A DNA stretch of 64,000 nucleotides from Mycolicibacter algericus DSM 45454 (lineage in GTDB: Bacteria; Actinomycetota; Actinomycetes; Mycobacteriales; Mycobacteriaceae). Of the stretch, positions 56,524 to 64,000 are shown one piece after another. Both the position numbers and the translations under genes were made by a program. The DNA lies in the NCBI RefSeq assembly GCF_002086455.1, contig NZ_MVHC01000016.1, forward strand, positions 1 to 64,000, written 5' to 3'. Position 1 is the stretch's first letter; every line of letters starts with the position of its first letter. Under the pieces are notes generated by a model that saw nothing but the letters and a program-made list of their open reading frames with translations, was not told the DNA's origin and ran no database searches.

Positions 56524-57015
56524 GTGACCGTCACCGACGACTACCTGGCCAACAACGCGGAGTACGCGAAGACCTTCAAGGGTCCGCTGCCGATGCCGCC
56601 GAGCAAGCACGTCGCGATCGTCGCCTGCATGGACGCGCGCCTCGACGTGTACCGGGTATTGGGCCTCAACGAGGGTGAGGCGCACGCGATCCGCAACGCC
56701 GGCGGGGTGATCACCGACGACGTGATTCGGTCCCTGGCGATCAGCCAGCGGTTGCTGGGCACCCGGGAGATCATCCTGATCCACCACAGCGACTGCGGGA
56801 TGCTCACCTTCACCGACGATGAGTTCAAGCGCTCGATCCTCGAGGAGACCGGAATCCGGCCGGGCTGGGCGCCCGAGGCATTCCCGGACCCGGCCGAAGA
56901 CGTCAAGCAGTCGTTGCGCCGGGTCAAGGCCAGCCCGTTCATCACCGCGACGACCTCGCTGCGCGGGTTCGTCTTCGACGTCGCCACCGGCAAGCTCGGC
57001 GAAGTCACCGTCTAG
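56524..57015 (+). CDS. canA: Beta-carbonic anhydrase (Rv1284 homologue)
   Basis: A 163-residue zinc enzyme that interconverts CO2 and bicarbonate. Zinc ligands are Cys35 and Asp37-Arg39 pair in ACMDARLD, then His88 and Cys91 in HHSDCGML. The open/closed switch of this group uses the Asp-Arg pair. AGGGAG precedes GTG 56524. It lies just before the sulfate-activation genes in the same orientation, as in M. tuberculosis. Confidence 0.95.
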   Translation: MTVTDDYLANNAEYAKTFKGPLPMPPSKHVAIVACMDARLDVYRVLGLNEGEAHAIRNAGGVITDDVIRSLAISQRLLGTREIILIHHSDCGMLTFTDDEFKRSILEETGIRPGWAPEAFPDPAEDVKQSLRRVKASPFITATTSLRGFVFDVATGKLGEVTV

Positions 57016-57054
57016 CGCGCCTGGTCTCCGCGCGATCTGAGCCATCCGCCGCCG

Positions 57055-57118
57055 GCGAGCGTGCGCCGATCCGGTCGACACGCCGAGCGCGGGGCCGGGG
57101 ACACGCACGGTCGCCGAG
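57055..57118. repeat. Dispersed intergenic palindrome, copy 4
   Basis: Starts GCGAGCGTGCGCCGATCC, has the core CGACACGCCG, and ends ACACGCACGGTCGCCGAG. The arms GCGAGCGTGCG...CGCACGGTCGC are nearly complementary. It lies between the carbonic anhydrase and cysD. Confidence 0.85.
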
Positions 57119-57142
57119 AGGGGGCGGCCTGCGCAGATCACA

Positions 57143-57225
57143 TTGACAGCTGCCCGGCCGGCCTGGTTACATGACCGCCTATAACAAACAAATCTGGTAA
57201 GTCTCACCAAGATTATCGGATATCC
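57143..57225 (+). promoter_or_regulatory. cysD upstream region: possible promoter and inverted repeats
   Basis: TTGACA (57143-57148) may be a -35, with GTTACA 17 bases on. Further down, AATCTGGT (57191-57198) and ACCAAGATT (57206-57214) are inverted with one bulged base, and GGATATCC (57218-57225) is a perfect 8-bp palindrome. These AT-rich elements are candidate sites for a regulator of sulfur assimilation, possibly the Rrf2 protein encoded at the end of the cluster. Confidence 0.4.
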
Positions 57226-57239
57226 CTGGCGAGGAACCC

Positions 57240-58187
57240 ATGACCAGCAACATCACCGCACCCCCGGAGCCGTCGGCGCCGTTGCAGGCCGGGCGGTATC
57301 AGCTGACGCATCTGCGCACCCTGGAGGCCGAGGCCATCCACATCATCCGGGAGGTGGCCGCCGAATTCGAGCGGCCGGTGCTGCTGTTCTCCGGCGGCAA
57401 GGACTCCATCGTGATGCTGCACCTGGCCGTCAAGGCATTCGCGCCGGGGAGGCTGCCGTTCCCGGTGATGCACGTCGACACCGGCCACAACTTCGACGAG
57501 GTCATCGCCGCGCGTGACGAGCTGGTCGCCCGCACCGGCGTGCGACTGGTGGTGGCCAGCGTGCAGGACGACATCGACGCCGGACGGGTGGTTGACGACG
57601 GGCCGTCGCGCAACCCGCTGCAGACCGTCACCCTGCTGCGCGCCATCCGGGAGAACAAGTTCGACGCCGCGTTCGGCGGCGCCCGCCGCGATGAGGAGAA
57701 GGCCCGCGCCAAGGAGCGGGTGTTCAGCTTCCGCGACGAGTTCGGCCAGTGGGACCCCAAGGCGCAGCGACCCGAGCTGTGGAACCTCTACAACGGGCGG
57801 CACCGGGCCGGCGAGCACATCCGGGTGTTCCCGCTGTCGAACTGGACCGAATTCGACATCTGGTCCTACATCGGCGCCGAGGAGATCCTCTTGCCCTCCA
57901 TCTATTTCGCCCACCGGCGCAAGGTCTTCCGCCGCGACGGCATGCTGCTGGCCGACCATGAGTTCCTGCGGCCCGCCGACGGCGAGGACGTGTTCGAGAC
58001 CACGGTGCGCTTCCGCACCGTCGGCGACGTCACCTGCACCGGCTGTGTCGAGTCCACCGCGGCGACCGTCGAGGACGTCATCGCCGAGACCGCGGTGTCG
58101 CGGCTGACCGAGCGCGGCGCCACCCGCGCGGATGACCGGATCTCCGAGGCAGGCATGGAAGACCGCAAGCGGCAGGGGTACTTCTGA
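57240..58187 (+). CDS. cysD: Sulfate adenylyltransferase small subunit CysD
   Basis: A 315-residue PAPS-reductase-fold protein that makes APS from ATP and sulfate together with CysN. The PP-loop is LLFSGGKDSIVML (residues about 48-60), then MHVDTGHNFDEV and GGARRDEEKARAKERVFSFRD follow. A C-terminal CTGCVESTA block and RKRQGYF-like end are conserved. GAGGAAC precedes ATG 57240. The stop and the cysNC start share one base (TGATG). Confidence 0.96.
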   Translation: MTSNITAPPEPSAPLQAGRYQLTHLRTLEAEAIHIIREVAAEFERPVLLFSGGKDSIVMLHLAVKAFAPGRLPFPVMHVDTGHNFDEVIAARDELVARTGVRLVVASVQDDIDAGRVVDDGPSRNPLQTVTLLRAIRENKFDAAFGGARRDEEKARAKERVFSFRDEFGQWDPKAQRPELWNLYNGRHRAGEHIRVFPLSNWTEFDIWSYIGAEEILLPSIYFAHRRKVFRRDGMLLADHEFLRPADGEDVFETTVRFRTVGDVTCTGCVESTAATVEDVIAETAVSRLTERGATRADDRISEAGMEDRKRQGYF

Positions 58188-60040
58188 TGAGCACGGCGAC
58201 CACACTGCTTCGCATCGCCACGGCCGGATCGGTCGACGACGGCAAGTCCACCCTGATCGGGCGGTTGCTGTTCGACTCCAAGGCCGTCATGGAGGACCAG
58301 CTGGCCTCGGTGGAGCGCACCTCCCGGGAACGCGGCCACGACTACACCGACCTGGCGCTGGTGACCGACGGGTTGCGCGCCGAGCGCGAGCAGGGCATCA
58401 CCATCGACGTGGCCTACCGTTACTTCGCCACGCCCAAGCGGAAATTCATCATCGCCGACACCCCGGGGCACATCCAGTACACCCGCAATATGGTGACCGG
58501 CGCCTCGACCGCCCAGCTGGCGATCGTGCTCGTCGACGCGCGCCACGGCCTGCAGGAGCAGTCGCGCCGGCACACCTTCCTGGCGTCGCTGCTGGGCATC
58601 CGCCACATCGTGCTGGCCGTCAACAAGATGGACCTGATCGACTGGGACGAGCAGCGATTCGCGTCCATCCGTGATGATTTCCACTCGTTCGCAACCCGGC
58701 TGGACGTGCACGATGTGACGACCATCCCGATCTCGGCGCTGCTCGGCGACAACGTGGTGACCAAGTCCGACAAGACGCCCTATTACGAGGGCCCGTCGCT
58801 GCTGTCACATCTGGAAGACGTCTACATCGCCGGTGACCGCAACCTGGTCGACGTGCGGTTCCCGGTGCAGTACGTGATCCGGCCGCAGACCCACGAGCAC
58901 GCCGACCACCGCAGCTACGCCGGCACCGTCGCCAGCGGTGTCCTGCGTCCCGGCGACGACGTGGTGGTGCTGCCGTCAGGGAAGCCGAGCCGGGTCGCGG
59001 CGATCGAGGGGCCCAGCGGCCAAGTAAGCGAAGCGTTCCCGCCGATGGCCGTCTCGGTCAGTCTCGAAGACGACATCGACATCTCCCGCGGCGACATGAT
59101 CGCTCGCACCAACAACCAGCCGCGAATCGTCCAGGATTTCGACGCCACCGTGTGCTGGATGGCCGACGGGGCGACGCTGCAGCCCGGCAACGACTACATC
59201 ATCAAGCACACCACCCGCACCACCCGGGTGAAGGTGATGGCACTGGATTACCGTCTCGACGTCAACACGCTGCACCGGGACAAGGAGGCGAACTCGCTGC
59301 AGCTCAACGAGCTCGGCCGGGTCTCGCTGCGCGCCCAGGTGCCGCTGATGCTCGACGAGTTCAGCCACAACGACGCCACCGGGTCGTTCATCCTCATCGA
59401 CCAGTCCACCAACGGAACGGTCGCGGCCGGCATGGTGCTGCGTGACGTCTCGGGTCGCACCCCCAGCCCGAACACGGTGCGCCACGAGTCGCTGGTCACC
59501 GCGGCCGACCGGTTGTCGAAGGGGCGCACGGTATGGTTGACCGGGCTGTCCGGTGCGGGCAAGTCCTCGGTGGCCATGCGCGTCGAGCAACTGCTGCTCG
59601 AAAGGGGAACGCCCGCCTACGTTCTCGACGGCGACAATCTGCGGCACGGCCTCAACGCCGATCTCGGCTTCTCGATGGCCGACCGCGCCGAGAACCTGCG
59701 CCGGCTCGCGCACGTGGCAACCCTGCTGGCCGATTCCGGCCAGATCGTGCTGGTGCCGGCGATCAGTCCGCTGATCGAGCACCGCCAGCTGGCCCGGCAG
59801 GTCCACACCGACGCCGGTTTCGAATTCATCGAGGTGTTCTGCGATACCCCGCTGGAAGACTGCGAGCAGCGAGACCCCAAGGGGCTGTATGCAAAAGCGC
59901 GCGCGGGCCTGATCACCCACTTCACCGGCATCGACAGTCCGTATCAGCGGCCGCGGAATCCCGATGTGCGGCTGACCCCCGACGACGACGTCGACCAACA
60001 AGCCCGCCAGGTCATCGCGGCGATCGACGCCCGGCAGTGA
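58187..60040 (+). CDS. cysNC: Bifunctional sulfate adenylyltransferase large subunit / APS kinase CysNC
   Basis: A 617-residue fusion. The CysN GTPase part has GSVDDGKSTLIGRLLFD (about residues 14-30), DTPGHIQYTRNM and NKMDL, then EF-Tu-like beta-barrels. The CysC part begins near residue 440 with TGLSGAGKSSVAM, then DGDNLRHGLNADLGFS and the kinase lid. It drives APS synthesis with GTP and then phosphorylates APS to PAPS, for cysteine and sulfolipid synthesis. The GTG of the cysQ-like gene overlaps its stop. Confidence 0.96.
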   Translation: MSTATTLLRIATAGSVDDGKSTLIGRLLFDSKAVMEDQLASVERTSRERGHDYTDLALVTDGLRAEREQGITIDVAYRYFATPKRKFIIADTPGHIQYTRNMVTGASTAQLAIVLVDARHGLQEQSRRHTFLASLLGIRHIVLAVNKMDLIDWDEQRFASIRDDFHSFATRLDVHDVTTIPISALLGDNVVTKSDKTPYYEGPSLLSHLEDVYIAGDRNLVDVRFPVQYVIRPQTHEHADHRSYAGTVASGVLRPGDDVVVLPSGKPSRVAAIEGPSGQVSEAFPPMAVSVSLEDDIDISRGDMIARTNNQPRIVQDFDATVCWMADGATLQPGNDYIIKHTTRTTRVKVMALDYRLDVNTLHRDKEANSLQLNELGRVSLRAQVPLMLDEFSHNDATGSFILIDQSTNGTVAAGMVLRDVSGRTPSPNTVRHESLVTAADRLSKGRTVWLTGLSGAGKSSVAMRVEQLLLERGTPAYVLDGDNLRHGLNADLGFSMADRAENLRRLAHVATLLADSGQIVLVPAISPLIEHRQLARQVHTDAGFEFIEVFCDTPLEDCEQRDPKGLYAKARAGLITHFTGIDSPYQRPRNPDVRLTPDDDVDQQARQVIAAIDARQ

Positions 60041-60765
60041 ACGACCACCAGCTGGCCGCCCAGCTCGCCACCGACGCCGGCCGGTTGTTGCTGACCGTCC
60101 GCAACGAACTGGCCGACGCGCCGCAAGCCGAGCGTAAAGCGGCCGGCGACAAGCGCTCTCATGATTACCTGATGACCGCGCTGGCCACCGAACGCCCGGC
60201 GGATGCGGTGCTGTCCGAGGAGGGCGCCGACAACCCGGTGCGGCTACAAGCCGACCGGGTCTGGATCGTCGATCCGCTCGACGGCACGCGGGAATACTCC
60301 GAGCTCGACCGCGACGACTGGGCCGTGCACGTCGCGCTGTGGCAGGCCGGGGAACTGACCGCCGGCGCGGTCGCGCTGCCGGCCCGCGGCATCACGCTGG
60401 CCACCCCGACCGTCGCCGCACCGCCCGAGCACCCCGGCCCGGCGCGCATCGCGGTCTCGCGCAGCCGCCCACCGGCCGTTGCGCAAGCCATCCGCGACCA
60501 CCTCGACGGCGAACTGGTCGCGATGGGATCGGCCGGGGTGAAGGTCGCCGCGGTCATCCAGGGCGCCGCCGACGTCTACGTGCACGCCGGCGGACAGTAC
60601 GAATGGGACTCCGCGGCCCCGGTGGCCGTCGCGCGGGCCGCCGGCCTGCACACCTCGCGCATCGACGGCTCCCCGCTGGTCTACAACCGGCCCGACCCGC
60701 TGCTGCCCGATCTGGTGGTGTGCCGGCCCGAATACGCCGACGCGGTGCTTGCGGCGATCGGCTGA
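60037..60765 (+). CDS. cysQ: 3'(2'),5'-bisphosphate nucleotidase CysQ-like
   Basis: A 242-residue inositol-monophosphatase-fold enzyme. VLSEEGAD and [27 protein letters not shown] carry the Mg2+-binding acids, and [21 protein letters not shown] is the second metal motif. It would remove PAP, the by-product of PAPS use. In M. tuberculosis cysQ (Rv2131c) lies elsewhere; here it is translationally coupled to cysNC by GTGA. Upstream in-frame starts lie inside cysNC and are not credible. Confidence 0.92.
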   Translation: MNDHQLAAQLATDAGRLLLTVRNELADAPQAERKAAGDKRSHDYLMTALATERPADAVLSEEGADNPVRLQADRVWIVDPLDGTREYSELDRDDWAVHVALWQAGELTAGAVALPARGITLATPTVAAPPEHPGPARIAVSRSRPPAVAQAIRDHLDGELVAMGSAGVKVAAVIQGAADVYVHAGGQYEWDSAAPVAVARAAGLHTSRIDGSPLVYNRPDPLLPDLVVCRPEYADAVLAAIG

Positions 60766-60802
60766 CGTCGCCGCGACGAGCGCAGATGGCAGAATCGCCA
60801 GG

Positions 60803-61273
60803 ATGCGGATGTCGGCCAAGGCGGAGTACGCGGTGCGGGCGATGGTGCAGCTCGCCACCGCCGACGCCGGCACCCTGGTCAAAACCGACGACATCGCCGC
60901 CGCCCAGGGCATCCCGCCGCAATTTCTCGTCGACATCCTGTCCGATCTGCGCACCGACCGGCTGGTCCGCAGCCAGCGCGGCCGTGACGGCGGCTACGAA
61001 CTGGCGCGCGCGGCCACCGAGATCAGCGTCGCCGACGTGCTGCGCTGTATCGACGGCCCGCTGGCCAGTGTTCGCGACATCGGCCTGGGCGATCTGCCCT
61101 ACGCCGGCCCCACCGCCGCGTTGACCGATGTGTGGCGGGCGTTGCGGGCCAGCATGCGCTCGGTGCTCGAGCAGACCAGCCTGTCCGACGTCGCCACCGG
61201 GCAACTGCCCGCCCACGTCGCCGAGTTCGCCGCTGACTACCGCGCCCAGGAGCGCCAGCGCGGCCACGGCTGA
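60803..61273 (+). CDS. Rrf2-family transcriptional regulator (Rv1287 homologue)
   Basis: A 156-residue regulator. [20 protein letters not shown] is the Rrf2 signature start, [39 protein letters not shown] is the winged helix, and the C-terminal half holds the dimer helix. No conserved Cys for an iron-sulfur cluster is visible, so it resembles CymR/Rrf2 sensors of the cysteine pathway more than IscR. ATG 60803 may be leaderless: CAGAAT is seven bases upstream. It lies next to the sulfate-activation operon, suggesting it regulates it. Confidence 0.92.
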   Translation: MRMSAKAEYAVRAMVQLATADAGTLVKTDDIAAAQGIPPQFLVDILSDLRTDRLVRSQRGRDGGYELARAATEISVADVLRCIDGPLASVRDIGLGDLPYAGPTAALTDVWRALRASMRSVLEQTSLSDVATGQLPAHVAEFAADYRAQERQRGHG

Positions 61274-61287
61274 CCTCCCATCCGGGC

Positions 61288-61349
61288 GCGAGTGTGCGTG
61301 TTCCCGGCCCGACACTCCGTGCAGGGGCCGGAACACGCACGCTCGCGCG
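61288..61349. repeat. Dispersed intergenic palindrome, copy 5
   Basis: Starts GCGAGTGTGCGTGTTCCC, has a variant core CGACACTCCG, and ends ACACGCACGCTCGCGCG. The arms GCGAGTGTGCGTGTTCC...GGAACACGCACGCTCGC are nearly complementary, the best preserved dyad of the five. Confidence 0.85.
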
Positions 61350-61380
61350 ACAGCCCCACAGCCCCACAGCCCGACAGCCC
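61349..61380 (+). repeat. Four-copy 8-bp tandem repeat
   Basis: GACAGCCC, CACAGCCC, CACAGCCC, GACAGCCC follow one another exactly (61349-61380), directly after palindrome copy 5 and just before the VOC gene stop. It could vary in copy number between strains. Confidence 0.85.
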
Positions 61381-61382
61381 GG

Positions 61383-61772
61383 CTATGGCCCCGAGCCGTA
61401 CGGGCGGGTGAGGATCTCCATCGCGTGACCGCTGGGGTCGCGGAAATACACCCCGCGCCCACCGTCGCGACGGTTGATCTCACCGGGCCGCCCACCGCGC
61501 GGGTCCGCCCAGTGCGCCAGCCCCCGCGAGGCGATCTTGGCGTAGATGGCGTCGAAGTCGTCCTCGGAGACCAGGAACGCATAGTGCTGCGGCGGGATCT
61601 CCTCGTCGCCGGGCACCTCGGCGTAATCGAGGCTGGCCTCGTGATCGAGCCCGACGACCATGAAGTGGCCGAACGGCTGGGGATCGGGCAGGCCGAACAA
61701 CTCCGCCAGAAAAGCCGCCGACTCCTGCTTGTCGTGGGCGGCGACGATGGTGTGGTTGAAGGAAATGCTCAT
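61383..61772 (-). CDS. VOC-superfamily (glyoxalase-like) protein
   Basis: A 129-residue vicinal-oxygen-chelate fold protein. MSISFNHTIVAAHDKQESAAFLAELFGL gives the first beta-alpha unit and metal His, HYAFLVSEDDFDAIYAKI a middle unit, and VYFRDPSGHAMEILTRPY the last unit with the metal Glu. It could be a dioxygenase or glyoxalase-like enzyme; the substrate is unknown. It is divergent from the luciferase-like gene, 46 bases apart. Confidence 0.85.
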   Translation of the reverse strand: MSISFNHTIVAAHDKQESAAFLAELFGLPDPQPFGHFMVVGLDHEASLDYAEVPGDEEIPPQHYAFLVSEDDFDAIYAKIASRGLAHWADPRGGRPGEINRRDGGRGVYFRDPSGHAMEILTRPYGSGP

Positions 61773-61818
61773 GGTTCAAGTGTCGGCCGCCGCGGGCGCG
61801 CATGCCACAATCGCGGGC

Positions 61819-62715
61819 ATGCAGGTGGGAATGACCATGCCGGTGATGGAGCCCGATCTGGATGCGACGCTGCTGCGGGACTGGGCGTGCGCCGTCGACG
61901 AGGGACCGTTCTCGTCGCTGGCCTGGGGCGAGCGGATCGCCTTCACCAACCCCGACAGCCTGACGCTGCTGGGAGCGCTGGCGGCCTGGACCGACCGGGT
62001 GCGGCTGGTGACGACGGTGATCGTCCCGCAACTGCACGATCCGGTCATGCTGGCCAAGGCGCTGGCTACCGCGGACCTGCTCAGCGGTGGGCGGCTCACC
62101 GTCGGCATCGGTGTGGGTGGCCGGCACGAGGACTACCGGGCGGCCGGTGCCGACCCGGCGACGCAGACGATGCGGCAGATGGCCGAGCGGGTCGCGATCA
62201 TGAAGCGGGTCTGGGCGGGGGAGAAGACCACCGAGTCGGTGCTGCCGGTCGGGCCGGCGCCGACGCAGCCCGGCGGGCCGCCGCTGGTGGTCGGCACCAT
62301 CGGCCCGAAGACGTTGCGCAGCGCGGCCGGTTGGGCCGAGGGTCTGGCCGGCATCACCATGGACCTCGACGTGGCCAAGCAGAACGAGTTGTTCGACGTC
62401 GCCCGCCAGGCCTGGCGGGAGGCCGGCAAGGCCCAGCCGTATCTGGCGACCTCGTTCTGGTTCGCGCTGGGCGAGCACGACGCTGCGCGCAACCAGGTGC
62501 GCGAGCACCTGTTGCGCTACATGAACTGGATTCCCGCCGAGTACGTCGAGGCGATGGCACCGACCACCGGCTGGGCGGGCAACGAGGACGAGCTGCTCGC
62601 AGTGCTGCGCAGCTTCGAAGCGGTGGGTGCCGACGAGATCCACTTGATCCCAACCAGTTCCGACCCTGATCAGCTGCGACGGGCCGCCGAGGTGGTTACT
62701 GAGTTCACCCGCTGA
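61819..62715 (+). CDS. F420-dependent luciferase-like oxidoreductase
   Basis: A 298-residue luciferase-like protein. GMTMPVMEPDLDATLLRDWACAVDEGPFSSLAWGERIAF is the usual start, VRLVTTVIVPQLHDPVMLAKALATADLLSGGRLTVGIGVGGRHEDY the F420-binding block, and PPLVVGTIGPKTLRSAAGWAEGL the later one. It would use F420H2 in reduction or F420 in oxidation of an unknown substrate. CACAAT (61806-61811) seven bases before ATG 61819 suggests a leaderless transcript. Confidence 0.88.
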   Translation: MQVGMTMPVMEPDLDATLLRDWACAVDEGPFSSLAWGERIAFTNPDSLTLLGALAAWTDRVRLVTTVIVPQLHDPVMLAKALATADLLSGGRLTVGIGVGGRHEDYRAAGADPATQTMRQMAERVAIMKRVWAGEKTTESVLPVGPAPTQPGGPPLVVGTIGPKTLRSAAGWAEGLAGITMDLDVAKQNELFDVARQAWREAGKAQPYLATSFWFALGEHDAARNQVREHLLRYMNWIPAEYVEAMAPTTGWAGNEDELLAVLRSFEAVGADEIHLIPTSSDPDQLRRAAEVVTEFTR

Positions 62716-62952
62716 GGCCCGGCCCTAGCCGCCCACTGGGAATCCCACGACGTGAGAGCGGCGTGTCGTGTCGTCAGATTCCCGCTCGCGGTCAGTCAAC
62801 CCAGCGGCAATGGGTCATCTCCCACATCCCGGTGAGGCGGTTGCGACACGGTCACGGAAGCATCTCTATCGATATCTCACTAGCCACAACCGTCTCACCA
62901 GCCACTATCGTCGCAGCAGGCGAGGCCCGGAGCGGTCCCGGAAAGGTGTGAC

Positions 62953-64000
62953 ATGTCGGCGACGCGTGCGATCGTCTCGGCCGCGATGGTGCCGGCGGTC
63001 GCCCTCGGCATGGTGCTCGCCACCGAGTTCGCCCCACCGGCCTCCGCGGCAACCTGCAATGCGCCCGAGGCCAACATCGAACCGCCGCCGGGCTCGCCGA
63101 CGACCGGAGCCGGTCAGCTGCCGACCGGGCGGCGGCCCCGCGGCACCAACGACAGCGCGCCGCTGCCCAAGCTGGGCCCGCTGATCGCCGCACTGATCAA
63201 CCCCAACGGCGCCATACGACAACAGGCCGCGGTGGTGCCCCCGGTGCCGTCCCCGGACGGCCAGGTCGCGCCGAACGCCGCCCAACCGGTTCAGCCGGTT
63301 CCGAACGCCGGCGCCGATCCGGGGCTGTCGACCGCCGACGCCGCCGGTGCCATCGCCGGTTCCCAGACCTCGCTGGTGGAGTGGGTGACCGGGCCCAACA
63401 GTCCCAACCAAACCCTGCAGCGCTTCGGCATCTCCGGCACCGACCTGGGAATCCCTTGGGACAACGGTGATCCCGCCAACCGCCAGATTCTCATGGCGTT
63501 CGGCGACACCTTCGGCTACTGCCGCATCCCCGGCCACCAGTGGCGGCAGAACGTGCTGTTCCGCACCCAGGACAACAACCTGGCCGACGGCATCACGGTC
63601 GGGCCCGGCGGCATCGGCAACAAGTATTCGGGTTCACCACTGCGCCAAGCGAACTTCTCCAAGCAGATCCTGCCCGCCGTCCAACTGGCGCCGCACCAGG
63701 AGGGCATGATCCCCACCGCCGCCATCGGGATCGCCGGAAACCAGTACATGAGTTTCATGTCCATCAAGCAGTGGGGGCGTGACGGCGAATGGTCCACCAA
63801 CTACTCGGCTATCGCGGTCTCCAACGACAACGGCGAGACATGGGGTGTCTATCCGGGGACGGTGCGTTCGACGTCGCCGGAGAACGTGCCCCGGGCGCGC
63901 TTCATCCCCGGTAACGAGAACTTCCAGATGGGTGCGTTCCTGCGTGGCGGCGACGGCTACCTGTACTCCTACGGGACACCCGCGGGCCGCGGCGGCTCGG
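62953..64000 (+). CDS. Exported DUF4185 protein, truncated by the right window edge
   Basis: The visible part has 349 residues. The first ~33 form a signal peptide (VSAAMVPAVALGMVLATEF, cleavage near ASA/ATC). A Pro/Ala/Gly-rich linker runs to about residue 125. Then a domain begins with GISGTDLGIPWDNGD and continues with LMAFGDTFGYCRIPG, FMSIKQWGRDGEW and VSNDNGETWG, all typical of DUF4185 (a beta-propeller-like, glycosidase-related family). GAAAGGTG lies just before ATG 62953. Probably exported to the cell envelope. M. tuberculosis has Rv1288 at this position, so the gene order departs here. Confidence 0.82.
   Translation, partial: MSATRAIVSAAMVPAVALGMVLATEFAPPASAATCNAPEANIEPPPGSPTTGAGQLPTGRRPRGTNDSAPLPKLGPLIAALINPNGAIRQQAAVVPPVPSPDGQVAPNAAQPVQPVPNAGADPGLSTADAAGAIAGSQTSLVEWVTGPNSPNQTLQRFGISGTDLGIPWDNGDPANRQILMAFGDTFGYCRIPGHQWRQNVLFRTQDNNLADGITVGPGGIGNKYSGSPLRQANFSKQILPAVQLAPHQEGMIPTAAIGIAGNQYMSFMSIKQWGRDGEWSTNYSAIAVSNDNGETWGVYPGTVRSTSPENVPRARFIPGNENFQMGAFLRGGDGYLYSYGTPAGRGGS

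Noticed and set aside
62716..62800. A degenerate palindrome copy before the DUF4185 gene
   Set aside because: GGCGTGTCG and a GGGAATC/GATTCCC pair are present, but the order and spacing do not match the five clear copies.

Overview
This window looks like a chromosomal segment of a mycobacterium. It is very GC-rich and uses GTG starts often. It contains many ATGA/GTGA start-stop overlaps, several lipobox lipoproteins, a PGRS glycine-repeat protein, a CYP130-type P450, an F420/deazaflavin-type oxidoreductase and Kgd. Gene order follows the Mycobacterium tuberculosis H37Rv block from about Rv1233c to Rv1287, with insertions and deletions. The PGRS gene and the lineage-specific insertions suggest a slow-growing or M. 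terrae-like lineage, but the species cannot be fixed from this sequence alone.

Left part (1-11 kb): the truncated start of a proline-rich membrane protein; a small stress-type membrane protein; the trehalose importer operon lpqY-sugA-sugB-sugC with a SUFU-domain gene coupled to its end; a strong bidirectional hairpin terminator; corA; mdh with a short-form malic enzyme beside it; lpqZ; and a short-chain dehydrogenase. The large kgd gene (11.2-14.9 kb) follows. mdh, the malic enzyme and kgd together cover the malate and 2-oxoglutarate nodes of central carbon metabolism.

Middle (15-31 kb): a membrane protein, a DHA2-type exporter with an unusually long charged tail, lprE, the RNA helicase deaD coupled to an acyltransferase, a TetR/CYP130 pair with a probable leaderless promoter, and an FAD-linked oxidase. 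Next comes an accessory block: a pepsin-like secreted protease, a large DUF1214-type secreted protein, and a divergent IclR regulator with a perfect 20-bp palindrome in the intergenic region. Then udgB and a luciferase-like oxidoreductase.

31-46 kb: a 1138-residue PGRS protein with a signal peptide in place of a PE domain and a C-terminal pepsin-like protease domain; a Ddn-like reductase, a HIT hydrolase, a MalY-type C-S lyase and the pH-sensing-type adenylyl cyclase (Rv1264 type); an Acg-type nitroreductase with possible DosR boxes; a heterodimeric ABC exporter; lprB-lprC; and two adjacent toxin-antitoxin-like pairs, each with its own palindromic operator.

46-64 kb: an excalibur-domain exported peptide, a SixA-type phosphatase, an SbcD/SbcC-like pair (the ATPase gene carries an 88-bp pure G/C tract that looks like an assembly error), the oppBCDA peptide importer, a beta-carbonic anhydrase, the sulfate-activation operon cysD-cysNC-cysQ followed by an Rrf2 regulator, a VOC protein, a luciferase-like oxidoreductase, and the start of an exported DUF4185 protein cut by the window edge. 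Five copies of a ~62-bp imperfect palindrome sit in intergenic gaps across the whole window. No tRNA, rRNA, CRISPR array or transposase was seen.
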